A stretch of 64,000 nt of DNA from Burkholderia sp. PAMC 26561 (GTDB taxonomy: Bacteria > Pseudomonadota > Gammaproteobacteria > Burkholderiales > Burkholderiaceae). Below the pieces are notes generated by a model that ran no database searches, was not told where the DNA came from, and saw only the letters and a list, made by a program, of their open reading frames with translations. A program made the translations under genes and the position numbers. The stretch lies in NCBI RefSeq assembly GCF_001557535.2, contig NZ_CP014306.1, forward strand, positions 2,852,001 through 2,916,000. The letters run 5' to 3'. Positions 9,971 through 21,323 of the stretch are shown here, in pieces. Positions within the stretch are counted from its first letter, which is position 1; each line of letters starts with the position of its first letter.

Positions 9971-9983
9971 CTTAAGTCTCTCC

Positions 9984-10685
9984 ATGCCAAACAATATCGA
10001 ACCAGTCATTGAAGTACGGGGTTTAAGCAAGCGGGTAAAGGACGCGACGGGTGAATTGATCATCCTCGATCAGATCGACCTGTCGATAGAAAAAGGCAGC
10101 AGCGTCGCCATAGTCGGCGCATCGGGCTCGGGTAAGTCTACTTTGCTTGGGCTGCTCGCAGGATTGGACAGCGCGAGCAGCGGGTCGGTTCGCTTGCTCG
10201 GCCGTGACCTTGGCGCGCTCAATGAAGATGAACGCGCGGCATTGCGCAGCGGGTCGGTCGGATTCGTGTTCCAGTCGTTTCAGTTGATGCCGCATCTGAC
10301 CGCGCTGGAAAACGTGATGTTGCCGCTGGAGTTGCGTGGCGGCGTGCCGCACAAGGACATCACGTCGCGTGCGCGCGACCTCCTCGAACAAGTTGGATTG
10401 GGTCAGCGGACCGCGCACTATCCGAAGCTTTTGTCAGGTGGCGAACAACAACGCGTGGCGCTGGCGCGTGCGTTTGTCACGCATCCAGCCATCCTTTTCG
10501 CCGATGAACCCACGGGCAGCCTGGACGCCGCGACGGGTTACGCGATCATCGACCTGATGTTCGAGATGAACCGGCGCAACGGCGCAACGCTGATCCTCGT
10601 CACGCACGATACCGAACTCGCCGAGCGCTGCGATGCGACGGTGACAATCGAAGCCGGGCGAATCGTGAACAGTTTGAGCGTATAA
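9984..10685 (+). CDS. ybbA: YbbA-type ABC transporter ATP-binding protein
   Basis: ATPase of the LolD/MacB-like type VII ABC group, 233 aa. Walker A GASGSGKS is at residues 45-52, signature LSGGEQQR is in the second half, and Walker B is [12 protein letters not shown]. Divergent from tesA with start codons 13 bp apart (or overlapping if tesA uses ATG 9985). In E. coli ybbA is followed by the large permease ybbP. Here the next gene is pgi on the opposite strand, so the membrane partner is not adjacent. No good ribosome site precedes ATG 9984, which argues for weak or leaderless translation. Confidence 0.85.
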   Translation: MPNNIEPVIEVRGLSKRVKDATGELIILDQIDLSIEKGSSVAIVGASGSGKSTLLGLLAGLDSASSGSVRLLGRDLGALNEDERAALRSGSVGFVFQSFQLMPHLTALENVMLPLELRGGVPHKDITSRARDLLEQVGLGQRTAHYPKLLSGGEQQRVALARAFVTHPAILFADEPTGSLDAATGYAIIDLMFEMNRRNGATLILVTHDTELAERCDATVTIEAGRIVNSLSV

Positions 10686-10727
10686 AAAACGAAGGGCGTA
10701 CCAGTCTCAAGTGACCGGAACGCCCCA
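10686..10727 (-). terminator. Possible intrinsic terminator of pgi
   Basis: Minus-strand stem GGGCGT / ACGCCC with an imperfect inner stem, then TTCG and six T residues. The four-base gap before the T run makes it weaker than a canonical terminator. Confidence 0.4.
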
Positions 10728-10733
10728 CGCCGC

Positions 10734-12359
10734 TTAGATGCTCTTCAGTGCGGCTTGCGCCCGCGCGATCAGCGCCGACGTCGACGAATCGTGCTTGGAC
10801 GGATCGGACTTCGAACTGGTGATATCGGCTTCAACGACCTTGCCGAGAATCTTGCCCAGTTCCACGCCCCACTGATCGAACGAATTGATGTCCCAGACCG
10901 CGCCCTGTACCAGCACCTTGTGCTCGTACAGCGCGATCACGGCGCCGAGCGTTTCCGGCGTGAGTGAATCGAGGATGATCGTGGTCGTCGGACGATTGCC
11001 CGGGAAGCTCAAATGCGTCGCGAGTTCTTCCTTGCCTTCGCCCGCAACCTTCTTCGCTTCTTCAAGCGTACGTCCGAGCATCAGCGCTTCACTTTGCGCG
11101 AAGCAATTCGCAAGCAGCTTGGCGTGATGATCGATGAGCGGATGCTCCGGCTTCAATACCGCGATGAAGTCGACCGGAATCAGCGTCGGGCCCTGATGCA
11201 GCATCTGATAGAACGCGTGCTGGCCGTTGGTGCCGGGTTCGCCCCAGATCACGGCGGCGGTCGGGTAATCGACCATGGTGCCGTCGAGCCGCGCCGACTT
11301 GCCGTTGCTCTCCATCTCGAGCTGCTGGAGATACGACGAGAGATACCGCATGGCTTGCGAGTATGGCGCGACCATCACGCTTTGCGACTCGAAGAAATCG
11401 CGATACCAGATCCCGATCATGCCCATCAGGACAGGCAGGTTGCGCTCGAACGGCGCGGTCCGGAAATGCTCGTCCATGGCATGCGCGCCGGCCAGCAGTT
11501 TCTCGAAGTTTTCAGGCCCGACCGAGATCACGATCGACAAGCCGACAGCCGACCACAGCGAATAACGGCCGCCGACCCAGTCCCACATCTCGAAGACGTT
11601 TTCGCGCGCGATACCGAACTTGACCACTTCCTCCGGATTCGCCGATACACCCACGAAGTGCTTCGACAACGCGTCTTCCGGGCAGCCGCTCTTCACGAAC
11701 CAGTCGCGCATGGAACGCGCATTGGTCATGGTTTCGAGCGTAGTGAACGTCTTCGATACCACGATGGCCAGCGTCTCTTCGGCATTGATGTCCTTGAGCA
11801 CGTTGTAGATATCGGCGCCATCGACGTTGGAGACAAATTCCGTCTTGATCTCCGGCAGCGCGAGGTGCTGCAGCGCGTGCACGACCATCTTCGGGCCAAG
11901 GTCCGAACCGCCAATGCCTATGTTCACCACGTGGCGAATGCGCTTGCCGGTGTAGCCCGTCCACGAGCCGTCGCGAACCTTGTTCGCGAACGCGGCCATC
12001 TTGGCTTTTTCAGCGCGGATTTCCTTCTGGAAGGGCGAGTTGTCGTCGGTCGCTCGCAACGCCGTGTGCAGCACTGCGCGATGTTCCGTGACGTTGACGA
12101 TGTCGCCCGCGAATACCGCGTCGCGCTTCGCTGCGACCTTCGCCTGCCCGGCGAGCTCCACGAGCAGCTTGAGCGTGGCTTCGGTGATGCGGTTCTTCGA
12201 GAAATCGACGGAGATGCCGCCGCCGTCGAACGTCAGGCGCTCGGCGCGGGACGGTTGGGTGTCGTTTTGCGGCGCGAACCAGTCGCGCAGGCGCTCGTCA
12301 CGGATGGCATCGTAATGCGCCTGGAGCGCCGGCCAGGCAGGAAGCGAATTGAGCGTCAT
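10734..12359 (-). CDS. pgi: Glucose-6-phosphate isomerase
   Basis: Cytosolic interconversion of glucose-6-phosphate and fructose-6-phosphate. The 541-aa protein has the usual PGI length. The two classical family signatures are present: [12 protein letters not shown] (about 270-285) and the C-terminal [15 protein letters not shown]. The sugar-phosphate binding segment [11 protein letters not shown] and [12 protein letters not shown] are also clear. It ends in a Ser/Lys-rich tail ([14 protein letters not shown]). Monocistronic, convergent with ybbA. The 460-aa ORF on the opposite strand is a shadow. Confidence 0.97.
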   Translation of the reverse strand: MTLNSLPAWPALQAHYDAIRDERLRDWFAPQNDTQPSRAERLTFDGGGISVDFSKNRITEATLKLLVELAGQAKVAAKRDAVFAGDIVNVTEHRAVLHTALRATDDNSPFQKEIRAEKAKMAAFANKVRDGSWTGYTGKRIRHVVNIGIGGSDLGPKMVVHALQHLALPEIKTEFVSNVDGADIYNVLKDINAEETLAIVVSKTFTTLETMTNARSMRDWFVKSGCPEDALSKHFVGVSANPEEVVKFGIARENVFEMWDWVGGRYSLWSAVGLSIVISVGPENFEKLLAGAHAMDEHFRTAPFERNLPVLMGMIGIWYRDFFESQSVMVAPYSQAMRYLSSYLQQLEMESNGKSARLDGTMVDYPTAAVIWGEPGTNGQHAFYQMLHQGPTLIPVDFIAVLKPEHPLIDHHAKLLANCFAQSEALMLGRTLEEAKKVAGEGKEELATHLSFPGNRPTTTIILDSLTPETLGAVIALYEHKVLVQGAVWDINSFDQWGVELGKILGKVVEADITSSKSDPSKHDSSTSALIARAQAALKSI

Positions 12360-12518
12360 AACGGTCCGTTTTTAGAAGGTGGCGGAAAGTGTTGATCATC
12401 ACGCGCGGCCGGACAGGTTTCACATCGACCGCCTAACGCGAGACAACAAGTATAGCCACGATGGATGAACGATTGCTTGCTTGAGCGTAAAGGCGTGCTG
12501 CCGGCATGCCGTGTTTAG

Positions 12519-14081
12519 TTACGTCGGGTAGAACAGGCGGTTGATCAGCGCGCGAACCTTGGGAGCGAGTTCGCCCGCCGTCAGGCCCGCGGGACCTTGT
12601 CCCTCGCCGGTCAGCGTCTCGGCGGCAAGCCCGTGCAGATAGACGCCTGCAAGCGCCGCTTCGTACGCGGGCAAACGCTGCGCGAGCAACGCGCCTATCA
12701 GTCCGCCCAGCACGTCGCCGGTGCCGCCGGTCGCCAGCGCGGCGTTGCCCGTCGGATTCACCGATACACGTCCATCGGGCGAGGCGACGATCGTGCCCGT
12801 TCCCTTCAGCACGGTGACCGCGGTATATCGCGCGGCCAGTTGGCGCGCCGCCGCAATCCGGTCGGCCTGCACCTTCTTTACATCCGATCCCAAAAGCCGG
12901 GCCGCTTCCAGCGGATGCGGCGTGAGCACGCACAGATCGCCGCGGGTGCCGCGTTCGGCGACCTTGCCGGCAAGGTTTTCATCGGATGAAATCAGGTTGA
13001 GCGCGTCGGCATCGAAGAGTTTTGCGACATCGAGCGCGAGCACGTCTGTCAGCACCTTCTTCGCACGATCGCTCTGGCCCATGCCGCAACCGACCGCCAG
13101 CGCGTCCATCTTGTCGAGAGAAAACTGGTCGATGTGATGCAGCATGAGTTCCGGATGCGGCGGATCGTAGGGCGGCGAGTCCGTGCCGATGAACGCCACG
13201 TTCACCTTGCCCGCGCCGCTGTACAACGCCATGCGCGCGGCGAGAATGGGCGCGCCGCACATGCCGGTGTCTCCGCCAATGACAGCCAGCGTGCCGAACG
13301 TGCCTTTGTTGGTCGCGAAGTCGCGCGGGGGAAGATGCGGGCCGAACAGCGACGGTGCGTTCAGCACCACGGACGGTTGCGCAAGCGGCCCGATGCCCAG
13401 ATCGGCGATATAAACCTTGCCCGACAGATCGCGTCCGTCGCCGGTGAAAAGCCCCGGCTTCCCGCCGATGAACGTAATCGTGTGCGTCGCGCGCACGGCC
13501 TGAGCGCGGCCGTCGTTGCTGCGGCTGACGGGCTCGCCCGTGTCGCTTGACAGGCCGCTTGCAATATCGAGTGCGAGCACGTTGCCGGAAGACTTCGAAC
13601 GCTTCGACAATCGCGCCGCGACCTCCGCGAAGACGCCCTCGAGCGGCCGTCCAAGGCCGATGCCGAACATGCCGTCGGCGAGCCAGCCGAAGTCATCGAA
13701 GGAAGCGGGCACGTCTGCCGTGATCTCGACGCCGGCCTGACGCGCTTCGTTGAGCGCCCAGCGGGCATCGCCGGGTTTGACTTCTACGGGCATGCAAACC
13801 TGCACTTCCACACCCGCCTGCTTGAGGCGCGCCGCCATCACCAGCGCATCGCCGCCATTGTTGCCCGGACCGGCGACGATCCAGACAGGCCGCTGCGAAC
13901 CGCTATCGACGATGAATTGCGCCGCGGCCGCGCCAGCGCGCGCCATCAGCGTATTGGGCGGAAGAGCCGCCGCGGCGCGGTGTTCGAGCGTTCTGAGTTC
14001 ATCGAGCGTGAGAAGGGCGATTGCGCGGTCGCCTGGCTCGGCATACGGCGAAGTCAGGGAATTGGAAGCGGAGTCGGTCAT
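12519..14081 (-). CDS. nnr: Bifunctional NAD(P)H-hydrate repair enzyme (epimerase + dehydratase)
   Basis: Repairs damaged NAD(P)H hydrates. The N-terminal half (about 20-240) is the YjeF_N epimerase (VWIVAGPGNNGGDALVMAARL). The C-terminal half (about 250-515) is the ADP/ATP-dependent dehydratase of the ribokinase superfamily, with GGDTGMCGAP, LTPHPLEAARLL and the nucleotide-binding motif NAALATGGTGDVLGGL. The 520-aa length fits the fused bacterial protein. It is preceded by about 120 bp without a gene before the DadA-like oxidase on the same strand. Confidence 0.94.
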   Translation of the reverse strand: MTDSASNSLTSPYAEPGDRAIALLTLDELRTLEHRAAAALPPNTLMARAGAAAAQFIVDSGSQRPVWIVAGPGNNGGDALVMAARLKQAGVEVQVCMPVEVKPGDARWALNEARQAGVEITADVPASFDDFGWLADGMFGIGLGRPLEGVFAEVAARLSKRSKSSGNVLALDIASGLSSDTGEPVSRSNDGRAQAVRATHTITFIGGKPGLFTGDGRDLSGKVYIADLGIGPLAQPSVVLNAPSLFGPHLPPRDFATNKGTFGTLAVIGGDTGMCGAPILAARMALYSGAGKVNVAFIGTDSPPYDPPHPELMLHHIDQFSLDKMDALAVGCGMGQSDRAKKVLTDVLALDVAKLFDADALNLISSDENLAGKVAERGTRGDLCVLTPHPLEAARLLGSDVKKVQADRIAAARQLAARYTAVTVLKGTGTIVASPDGRVSVNPTGNAALATGGTGDVLGGLIGALLAQRLPAYEAALAGVYLHGLAAETLTGEGQGPAGLTAGELAPKVRALINRLFYPT

Positions 14082-14201
14082 GGCGGCGGCGTGAAATAGG
14101 AGCTTGAACCCGCCGCAATTATTGCGCCCAAATGACCGGAGCGGCCATCTGCGGGTGTCCCGCGTGCGTTCAATACGTCGCCCGCAACGCGGCGCGCGGC
14201 A

Positions 14202-15506
14202 TCAGAACCGGTCGATCCTCAACGCCCTGAGTGTTCGTTCAGGCACGTCGGGTTCCTCATGCGAGACAAGCGCCGCGATCAGTCTGGCGGCTCCGCACGC
14301 AATACCCCAGCCCGCCGGACCATGCGCCGTGTTGACGAACAACCGCGCGTGCGACGTTGCGCTCACCACGGGCAGTCCGTCCGGCGATATCAGCCGAATC
14401 CCGTCCCAGGCCCGTGCGGCGGATACTTTCGCTGCGCCCGGAATCCAGTCGTGCGTTGCCTGGCCAAGCAGCGCAAGCGCGCGATGGGTCAGGCTTTCGC
14501 TCATCGGCTTGCTGGCCTTGGCGATGCTTTGCAATACCGCGCCGCCGGTCACGCGCATGCGCTGGTTGATTCGCGTCATCGCGATGCGTTTCACGGAATC
14601 CACGATCGTCAGGTGGGGCGCGCGCTCTTCGTAAGCTATCGGAGCGGTCAGCGTGTGCAGTCGAAGAGGATGCAGGGGCAACGAGATTCCCAGCGTGGCC
14701 AGCAACGCCGGCGTCCCGGTGCCGGCCGCCACGACGATGGCATCGGCGCCGATCAGCTCCACTTCGCGAGATCTGCCGCCTTTGCCATCCAGTGCGCCGC
14801 TAAGCGGCGCCAGTTCGACCGCGGCGCGTTGAGCCTCGACGCGAATGGCGGTCACCTCGCGGCCCAGCCGGAACTGGACGCCGTCGTCCTCAAGCACTTG
14901 CTTGAGCAGCTTGGTGAACAACGGGCAGTTGGCCGTGCGCGCGTCAGGCAGCAGCACACCGCCGGCAAGCGGCGGATCTTCCGGTATGGATGGCTCCGCG
15001 GTGACGCATTCCTGCGCGGTGAGCAGCCGGTGCGGCGTTTCGAAACTTTGCATCAGCTTGATTGCCGCATCTGTCAGTTCCAGATCGCGCTCGTGCCGGA
15101 ACACGTGCAACACGCCGGTACGCTGTTCAAAGTCGAGCGGGAATTCAGCCTCGATTTCCGCGATGGCATCGCGGGAACTGTCGACCAGCGGCCGCAATGC
15201 GCCGTATTGAGTGGCAAAGCGGTGCGGATCGTGAAATTCCGTGAGCTTCTTGGCGAATTCGCGTGTTTCCGAATCGAAGCCGGGTTTGAACACGACACCC
15301 GTTTTCGCAGCACGGCGCGTTTGCATGAAAGTCGGCCCGAACCAGACGTCGAGCGGTGAGGGCAGGATGGCGCCGCCGTGACCATAGGTCGCGCCTTGCG
15401 CGACGGTGGCATGGCGCTCGACCACGCAGACGCGGTGCCCGGCCGCACGCAACTGATACGCGGTGGCGATGCCGCCGATTCCGCCACCGATGACAATGAC
15501 ATCCAT
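14202..15506 (-). CDS. FAD-dependent D-amino acid dehydrogenase-like oxidoreductase
   Basis: DAO/DadA-family flavoenzyme, 434 aa from the ATG at 15506 (MDVIVIGGGIGG). The longer in-frame extension has no dinucleotide-fold role and was not used. The FAD-binding Rossmann motif is at residues 5-10, the ADP-ribose acid in VVERH follows, and the C-terminal FAD motif WDGIRLISPDGLPVVS plus HGPAGWGIACGAARLIA is typical of DadA. Likely oxidises a D-amino acid to a 2-oxo acid, passing electrons to the membrane chain. It is not the canonical dadA operon (no alanine racemase adjacent), so the substrate is uncertain. Confidence 0.82.
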   Translation of the reverse strand: MDVIVIGGGIGGIATAYQLRAAGHRVCVVERHATVAQGATYGHGGAILPSPLDVWFGPTFMQTRRAAKTGVVFKPGFDSETREFAKKLTEFHDPHRFATQYGALRPLVDSSRDAIAEIEAEFPLDFEQRTGVLHVFRHERDLELTDAAIKLMQSFETPHRLLTAQECVTAEPSIPEDPPLAGGVLLPDARTANCPLFTKLLKQVLEDDGVQFRLGREVTAIRVEAQRAAVELAPLSGALDGKGGRSREVELIGADAIVVAAGTGTPALLATLGISLPLHPLRLHTLTAPIAYEERAPHLTIVDSVKRIAMTRINQRMRVTGGAVLQSIAKASKPMSESLTHRALALLGQATHDWIPGAAKVSAARAWDGIRLISPDGLPVVSATSHARLFVNTAHGPAGWGIACGAARLIAALVSHEEPDVPERTLRALRIDRF

Positions 15507-16001
15507 GATTCGTTTTCGCCCGAAGGCGCAAGACCTTGACTGGTTCACGAGCCGGCGGCCGCATGAGCGCGGGCGTCCGGACCACTCGACCCGGGCGTGG
15601 CGCCCGGACCGCCGGAAATCTCGTAAGAGAGGCGAGCCGGCGCATTGATACCGCTTTGCTGCACGGGTAACCGGTGCGCCGGGTTGGGAAAGCGCGCCAT
15701 GATAGCGCCAAACGCGCCCGGCCGGGACGCCGCGGGGCGGGGTGAAACGGCCAAACGCGCTCTGTGCGGCCGATCAGCCGGGCGCATCGAGGCTTCGGGC
15801 GTGCATCGCCGGGGACGGTCAAAAAGTATCGCGTCGTCTTTGAGAGATTGCCGCGGGCCGTTCCCGCCGTTTCACGCATGGCCGCGAGGGCGTTTTCGAG
15901 ACACTTCCGGGTTATAATCCGGGTCTTCCCATCGCCAATTGCGGCAATCCCGCAAGCGGCTCCGACGTCTTTCGTCCCGACGTCTTCTCAGCACCGTGAC
16001 A
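15507..16001. other. Long intergenic region before purL
   Basis: About 495 bp with no supported gene between the divergent oxidase and purL. It is very GC-rich, and the ORFs here are out-of-frame shadows without ribosome sites. The one clear element is a perfect TATAAT at 15913-15918, listed as the purL promoter. No riboswitch or purine-repressor palindrome was evident. Confidence 0.5.
15893..15918 (+). promoter_or_regulatory. Candidate purL promoter
   Basis: A perfect -10 hexamer TATAAT (15913-15918) stands out in very GC-rich DNA 84 bp upstream of the purL start codon. The matching -35 is poor (TTTTCG at 15893-15898, spacer 14), so an activator or a weak promoter is possible. Confidence 0.45.
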
Positions 16002-19000
16002 ATGGCCCACTTCTCGTGTTTCCCCGGCGCTTCGGCCCTCTCTGATTTCCGTCAAACCCGCCTGCTCGAAACACTGACGCGCATCGACCCGAATATTGTC
16101 GGCGTGCGCGGCCAGTTCCTGCATTTTGTGAACTCGGTCGAACCGCTCTCCGACGAAGACAGCAACCGCATCCACGCGCTGATGCATTACGGAACACCGT
16201 TCGATGCCGGCAGCGAGCGCGGCGCGCAAGAAACCTTCATGGTCGTGCCGCGTTTCGGAACAGTGTCGCCGTGGGCCAGCAAGGCCACCGACATTGCGCA
16301 TCATTGCGGGCTGACGCAGATTCGCCGGATCGAGCGCGGTGTCGAGTACACGGTCCTGCTGAGAAGCGGCTTGCTCGGCACGGGCATCGGCGGCAAGAAG
16401 GCCTTGTCCGAACAGGCGCGCACCGAAGTGGCCGCCGCGCTGCACGACCGCATGACCGAAAGCGTAGCGCCATCGCGCGATCACGCCGTGCATCTGTTCG
16501 ATGAACTGCCGGCTCAACCGCTGCAAGCCGTCGATATCCTCGGCCACGGCCGCAGCGCGCTGGAAACGGCGAACATGGAACTGGGCCTCGCGCTCGCCGA
16601 CGATGAAATCGACTACCTGGTCGATTCATTCAAGCACTTGCAGCGCAATCCCACGGACGTCGAATTGATGATGTTCGCGCAGGCCAACAGCGAGCATTGC
16701 CGCCACAAGATTTTCAACGGTCAGTGGACCATCGACGGCGAGCCGCAGGACATCTCGCTGTTCAACATGATCCGCAACACCGAGAAGCTCAATCACGCCG
16801 GCACCGTCGTCGCGTATTCGGACAACTCGGCGATCATGGAAGGCGGCACGGCCGAGCGCTGGTTCCCGCGCGGATCGAGCGAGCATTACGGGCGTCACAC
16901 CGAACTCACGCACACGCTGATGAAGGTCGAGACGCATAACCATCCGACCGCCATTTCGCCGTTTGCAGGCGCTGCAACGGGTTCGGGCGGCGAGATCCGC
17001 GACGAAGGTGCGACCGGCCGCGGCGCGCGCCCCAAAGCGGGTCTGGCGGGCTTCACGGTCTCCAACCTCGATCTGCCCGATGCACGCCAGCCATGGGAAA
17101 ACGCCCGCGACAGCGCCGTGCCGGTGCCGCAGCGCAACCCCTCGGACAATAACGAACCGTATGGACGGCCGGAGCGGATTGCTTCGCCGTTGCAGATCAT
17201 GATCGACGGCCCCATCGGCGCGGCCGCGTTCAACAACGAATTCGGCCGGCCCAATCTGGGCGGCTATTTCCGCGCATATGAACAGAACGCCGCAGGGCGC
17301 GTGCGCGGTTATCACAAGCCGATCATGATCGCGGGCGGTATCGGCAATATCTCGGACCAGCATACGCACAAGATGGATCTGCCGGCGGGATCGTTGCTGA
17401 TCCAGATCGGCGGCCCGGGCATGCGGATCGGCATGGGCGGGGGCGCCGCGAGTTCGATGGCGACCGGCGCGAACACCGCGCAACTCGACTTCGATTCCGT
17501 CCAGCGCGGCAACCCGGAAATCCAGCGGCGTGCGCAGGAAGTCATCAATGCGTGCTGGCAGTTGGGCGCGCAGAACCCGATCCTGAGCATCCACGATGTG
17601 GGCGCGGGCGGGTTATCGAATGCATTCCCCGAACTGGTCGATGGCGCCGACAAGGGCGCGCGTTTCGAATTGCGCCGTGTGCAACTGGAAGAGTCGGGCT
17701 TGTCGCCGCGCGAGATCTGGTCGAACGAAGCGCAGGAGCGTTACGTCCTGGCAATCGCGCCGGAAAGCCTGCCGGCCTTCGAAGCCATCTGTACGCGTGA
17801 ACGTTGTCCGGTCGCTGTCGTGGGTGTTGCGACAGAAGAGCGCCAGCTCAAGCTGATCGACGACGAGAAGAACGCCGATCAGGCGCTCGAACCCGTCGAC
17901 ATGCCCATGGAAGTCCTGCTCGGCAAGACGCCCAAGATGCATCGCGATGTCAAGCGCGAAGCGCTGGCGTTCGAACCCGTCGATGTAACCGGCCTGGTGT
18001 TGTCGGAGGTCGCGGTGAGCGTGTTGAAGCACCCGACAGTCGCCAGCAAGTCGTTCTTGATCACCATCGGCGACCGGTCGGTGGGCGGCACGACGGCGCG
18101 TGACCAGATGGTCGGCCCGTGGCAAGTGCCCGTCGCCGATTGCGCAATCACGACCATGGATTACGCCGGCTTCCGCGGCGAGGCGATGACCATCGCCGAG
18201 CGTACGCCTTTGGCCGTGATCAACGCGCCCGCGTCGGGCCGCATGGCCGTCGGCGAAGCTGTGACGAACATTGCTTCGGCGCCCATCGAATCGTTGAACA
18301 AGCTGAAGCTCTCCGCCAACTGGATGGCCGCATGCGGCAGTCCAGGCGAAGACGCAGCGTTGTTCGACACGGTGAAGGCCATCGGCATGGAGTTGTGCCC
18401 GGCGCTGGGTATCAGCATTCCGGTGGGCAAGGATTCGCTGTCGATGCGCACCAAGTGGCAGGACGCAACGGGCGTGGCGAAGGAAGTCGTGTCGCCGGTG
18501 TCGCTGATCATCTCGGCGTTCGCGCCGGTCGAAGACGTGCGCCGCCAGCTCACGCCGCAATTGCAGCGTGGCACGGATACCGTGCTGATTTCCATCGACC
18601 TCGGCCGCGGCAAGAACCGCCTTGGCGGGAGCATTTTGGCGCAGGTCACGCAGCAGATTGGCGACGCTGTACCTGACGTCGATGACGCCGAGGACCTCAA
18701 GCGTTTCTTCAACGTCATTCAATCGCTGAACGCGGCGGGCAAATTGCTTGCGTATCACGATCGTTCCGATGGCGGCCTGTGGGCGACCGTGTGCGAAATG
18801 GCATTCGCGGGACACGTGGGTGTATCGATGAACGTGGACATGCTGATCCTCGATCCGACCCACGAATCCGATTACGGCGATGCCAAGGACTGGGCGAAGC
18901 AGACCAGTGGACGTCGTGAGGACCGCACCATTCGTGCGTTGTTCTCCGAGGAACTGGGTGCGGTGATCCAGGTCCGTCTGTCAGAGCGCGATGCCGTGCT

Positions 19001-20060
19001 GGCCGCGTTGCGCGAACATGGACTGTCTGCGTGTTCGGAAGTCATCGGCAAGCCGAACGATCGTGACGTCATCGAGATCTATCGTGACGCGAAGAAGGTC
19101 TTCGATGCGCCGCGCCATGAATTACAGCGCGCGTGGAGCGAAGTGAGCTGGCGCATTGCACGGTTGCGCGACAACCCCGCGTGCGCCGACGCCGAGTACG
19201 ACGCGTTGCTCGACGCCAACGATCCGGGCATTTCGCCGGTTCTCACCTTCGATCCGGCGCAGGATGTCTCGGCTCCGTTCGTTGGCAAGGGTACGCGTCC
19301 GCGTGTCGCGATCCTGCGCGAGCAGGGCGTGAATTCGCATCTGGAAACAGCTTACGCGTTCGATCGTTCAGGGTTCGACACCCATGACGTTCACATGAGC
19401 GATTTGCTGGAAGGGCGAGTCACGCTGGCAGACTTCGCGGGTGCGGTTGCGTGCGGCGGGTTCTCGTACGGCGACGTGCTGGGTGCAGGCGAAGGCTGGG
19501 CCAAGACGATCCGGTTCAATCCGCGTCTCGCCGACATGTTCGCCGAGTTCTTCGGCCGCACGGATACCTTTGCGCTGGGCATCTGCAATGGTTGCCAGAT
19601 GATGAGCAGCCTTGCATCGATGATTCCTGGCGCCGACGCATGGCCCAAGTTCACACGCAACAAATCGGAGCAGTTCGAGGCGCGGCTTTCATCGGTTGAA
19701 GTGCAGAGTTCGCCGTCGATCTTCTTTGCCGGAATGGAAGATTCGCGGCTTCCGGTCGCCGTTGCGCACGGTGAAGGCTTTGCAGATTTCTCGCAGCAGG
19801 GCGACAAGTCGAACGCCCTGGTCGCAATGCGCTTTGTCGATAACCAGGGTGCCGCGACCGAGCGGTATCCGTTCAATCCGAACGGGTCGCCGGAGGGCAT
19901 TACGTCGGTGACCACACCGGACGGACGCTTTACGGTGCTGATGCCGCACATGGAGCGCGTGCACAGGAATGTGCAGATGAGTTGGACGCCAAACGACTGG
20001 ACCGCCGATGCCAGCCCGTGGCTGCGTGTGTTCCAGAACGCCCGGCGCTGGGTGGGTTAA
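16002..20060 (+). CDS. purL: Phosphoribosylformylglycinamidine synthase (large fused form)
   Basis: Purine synthesis step converting FGAR, glutamine and ATP to FGAM. The start is ATG 16002 ([13 protein letters not shown]), the conserved N-terminus of the large proteobacterial PurL; the 21-residue upstream extension is discarded. The 1352-aa protein contains the N-terminal PurS-like domain (about 1-165), a linker, two ATP-binding AIRS-like modules ([21 protein letters not shown] and HDRSDGGLW regions) and a C-terminal class I glutamine amidotransferase from about 1090. Its nucleophile is C1195 in [10 protein letters not shown], and the late catalytic pair lies near [10 protein letters not shown]. 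Alone between its promoter region and a strong terminator. Confidence 0.97.
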   Translation: MAHFSCFPGASALSDFRQTRLLETLTRIDPNIVGVRGQFLHFVNSVEPLSDEDSNRIHALMHYGTPFDAGSERGAQETFMVVPRFGTVSPWASKATDIAHHCGLTQIRRIERGVEYTVLLRSGLLGTGIGGKKALSEQARTEVAAALHDRMTESVAPSRDHAVHLFDELPAQPLQAVDILGHGRSALETANMELGLALADDEIDYLVDSFKHLQRNPTDVELMMFAQANSEHCRHKIFNGQWTIDGEPQDISLFNMIRNTEKLNHAGTVVAYSDNSAIMEGGTAERWFPRGSSEHYGRHTELTHTLMKVETHNHPTAISPFAGAATGSGGEIRDEGATGRGARPKAGLAGFTVSNLDLPDARQPWENARDSAVPVPQRNPSDNNEPYGRPERIASPLQIMIDGPIGAAAFNNEFGRPNLGGYFRAYEQNAAGRVRGYHKPIMIAGGIGNISDQHTHKMDLPAGSLLIQIGGPGMRIGMGGGAASSMATGANTAQLDFDSVQRGNPEIQRRAQEVINACWQLGAQNPILSIHDVGAGGLSNAFPELVDGADKGARFELRRVQLEESGLSPREIWSNEAQERYVLAIAPESLPAFEAICTRERCPVAVVGVATEERQLKLIDDEKNADQALEPVDMPMEVLLGKTPKMHRDVKREALAFEPVDVTGLVLSEVAVSVLKHPTVASKSFLITIGDRSVGGTTARDQMVGPWQVPVADCAITTMDYAGFRGEAMTIAERTPLAVINAPASGRMAVGEAVTNIASAPIESLNKLKLSANWMAACGSPGEDAALFDTVKAIGMELCPALGISIPVGKDSLSMRTKWQDATGVAKEVVSPVSLIISAFAPVEDVRRQLTPQLQRGTDTVLISIDLGRGKNRLGGSILAQVTQQIGDAVPDVDDAEDLKRFFNVIQSLNAAGKLLAYHDRSDGGLWATVCEMAFAGHVGVSMNVDMLILDPTHESDYGDAKDWAKQTSGRREDRTIRALFSEELGAVIQVRLSERDAVLAALREHGLSACSEVIGKPNDRDVIEIYRDAKKVFDAPRHELQRAWSEVSWRIARLRDNPACADAEYDALLDANDPGISPVLTFDPAQDVSAPFVGKGTRPRVAILREQGVNSHLETAYAFDRSGFDTHDVHMSDLLEGRVTLADFAGAVACGGFSYGDVLGAGEGWAKTIRFNPRLADMFAEFFGRTDTFALGICNGCQMMSSLASMIPGADAWPKFTRNKSEQFEARLSSVEVQSSPSIFFAGMEDSRLPVAVAHGEGFADFSQQGDKSNALVAMRFVDNQGAATERYPFNPNGSPEGITSVTTPDGRFTVLMPHMERVHRNVQMSWTPNDWTADASPWLRVFQNARRWVG

Positions 20061-20071
20061 GGCGCAGTACG

Positions 20072-20109
20072 AAAAAAAGCCGCTCGAAGATCATCGAGCG
20101 GCTTTTTTT
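20072..20109 (+). terminator. Bidirectional intrinsic terminator between purL and ppiC
   Basis: A run, stem AAGCCGCTCGA / TCGAGCGGCTT with a short loop, then seven T residues. It can serve purL on the plus strand and the convergent ppiC operon on the minus strand. Confidence 0.93.
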
Positions 20110-20129
20110 ACGTCTGCACTAAAGCGTTG

Positions 20130-20912
20130 CTACTTGATAACCGCTTTCTTGCGCAAATCCTCTTCGAACGCAGCCAGCTTCTCCTGCTGGATCTGCTGCG
20201 CAATCTGCGCCTTCACCTGCTCGAGCGGCGGCGGAGCGACATCGCGCACATCGTCCAGACGGATGATGTGCCAGCCAAACTGCGTCTTCACCGGCGTATC
20301 CGTCATCTCACCCTTCTTCAACTTCTCAGCGGCCGCACCGAACTCCGGCACGTAAGCCTGCGGGCTAGACCAGTCCAGGTCACCGCCGTTCTTGCCCGAT
20401 CCCGGATCCTTTGAAAACTGCTTCGCCAGGTCTTCAAAGCTCGCGCCACCCTTGATCTTTGCGATCAGATCCTTGGCCTGTGCTTCGTTATCGACCAGGA
20501 TGTGATGCAGGTGGTATTCCTTGCCGCCACCGGCCTGCTTGACCATATCGTCGTAACGCGCCTTGATCTCGGCATCGGTCGGCGCATTGGCCTTCACGTA
20601 ATCTTCGATCAACGCACGCAAAACCACCGTCTGCTGGGCCACTGCGATCTGCGCCTTCACGTCGGGACGCGTGGCGATACCGCGGCGGGCCGCTTCCTGC
20701 ATCAGGATTTCGCGATTGACCAGTTCCTGGCGCACGGCCGCCTGCAATTGCGGCGTGTCCTGCTGGCCTTGCTGGACCAGTTGCGCCACGAGGGCGTCGA
20801 CACGGGATTTGGGAATCGGTGTGCCGTTGACCACGGCAATGTTCTGAGCGAAAGCAGGCGCTGCCGCGAACGCGGCCAGCAATACCCAAATACGGGGGTT
20901 TTTTAGAATCAT
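20130..20912 (-). CDS. Parvulin-type peptidylprolyl isomerase
   Basis: Exported PpiC-type prolyl isomerase, 260 aa. The start ATG 20912 follows AGGAACC and gives a clean signal peptide (MILKNPRIWVLLAAFAAAPAFAQ). SurA-like helical N-domain covers about 24-130. The parvulin domain is at about 130-235 (EYHLHHILVDNEAQAKDLI, GGDLDWSSPQAYVPEF, FGWHIIRLDDVRD). A charged C-terminal helix ends in KKAVIK. It is the last gene of the yciB-bolA-ppiC operon, a common beta-proteobacterial arrangement. Acts in periplasmic folding of outer-membrane proteins (family knowledge). Confidence 0.92.
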   Translation of the reverse strand: MILKNPRIWVLLAAFAAAPAFAQNIAVVNGTPIPKSRVDALVAQLVQQGQQDTPQLQAAVRQELVNREILMQEAARRGIATRPDVKAQIAVAQQTVVLRALIEDYVKANAPTDAEIKARYDDMVKQAGGGKEYHLHHILVDNEAQAKDLIAKIKGGASFEDLAKQFSKDPGSGKNGGDLDWSSPQAYVPEFGAAAEKLKKGEMTDTPVKTQFGWHIIRLDDVRDVAPPPLEQVKAQIAQQIQQEKLAAFEEDLRKKAVIK

Positions 20913-20999
20913 CGATGGTTCCTGATCAGGACGAGGGCTGGAAATTCTGGAATGAATTGAAGGTGTCTCGAACACGTAAGTCCGCAGCAACCCCGAGGG

Positions 21000-21323
21000 C
21001 TATTCGAACTGGTCTGCGAATTCTTCAGGCGTGTAAGCCTTGATGGCAAGGGCGTGAATGCCTCGCCGCATCTCGTCGGCCAGCGCATCATACACTAGCC
21101 GGTGCCGCGCCACGCGTGGCTTTCCGGCGAATCCTGCGGCCACGATGGTCACCGTATAGTGGCTTCCCGCCGACGCCCCGGCGTGCCCGGCATGCGCTGC
21201 GCTGTCGTCATCGATATGAACGGATTGCGCGTTGAGCGCCGCATTCAGCCGCGCTTCAAGGTGCGCGATCTTGCCTTCGGCGGACGCGTTGACGAAGTCA
21301 TCTGTGGAGGTCGGATCGCTCAT
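21000..21323 (-). CDS. BolA family protein
   Basis: Small BolA-fold protein, 107 aa, of the group that pairs with monothiol glutaredoxins in iron-sulfur trafficking or acts as a stress morphogene. The N-terminal helix ([12 protein letters not shown]), an inserted Ala/Gly/His-rich loop ([15 protein letters not shown]), and the core [19 protein letters not shown] with the conserved RHR are visible. The C-terminal part [13 protein letters not shown] is typical. Its ATG overlaps the stop of yciB by the ATGA arrangement, so it is translationally coupled. The His-rich loop could add metal ligands (inference). Confidence 0.9.
   Translation of the reverse strand: MSDPTSTDDFVNASAEGKIAHLEARLNAALNAQSVHIDDDSAAHAGHAGASAGSHYTVTIVAAGFAGKPRVARHRLVYDALADEMRRGIHALAIKAYTPEEFADQFE

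Noticed and set aside
11013..12395. 460-aa ORF antisense to pgi
   Set aside because: Arg/His-rich shadow of pgi; no domain motif, and pgi has full family signatures.
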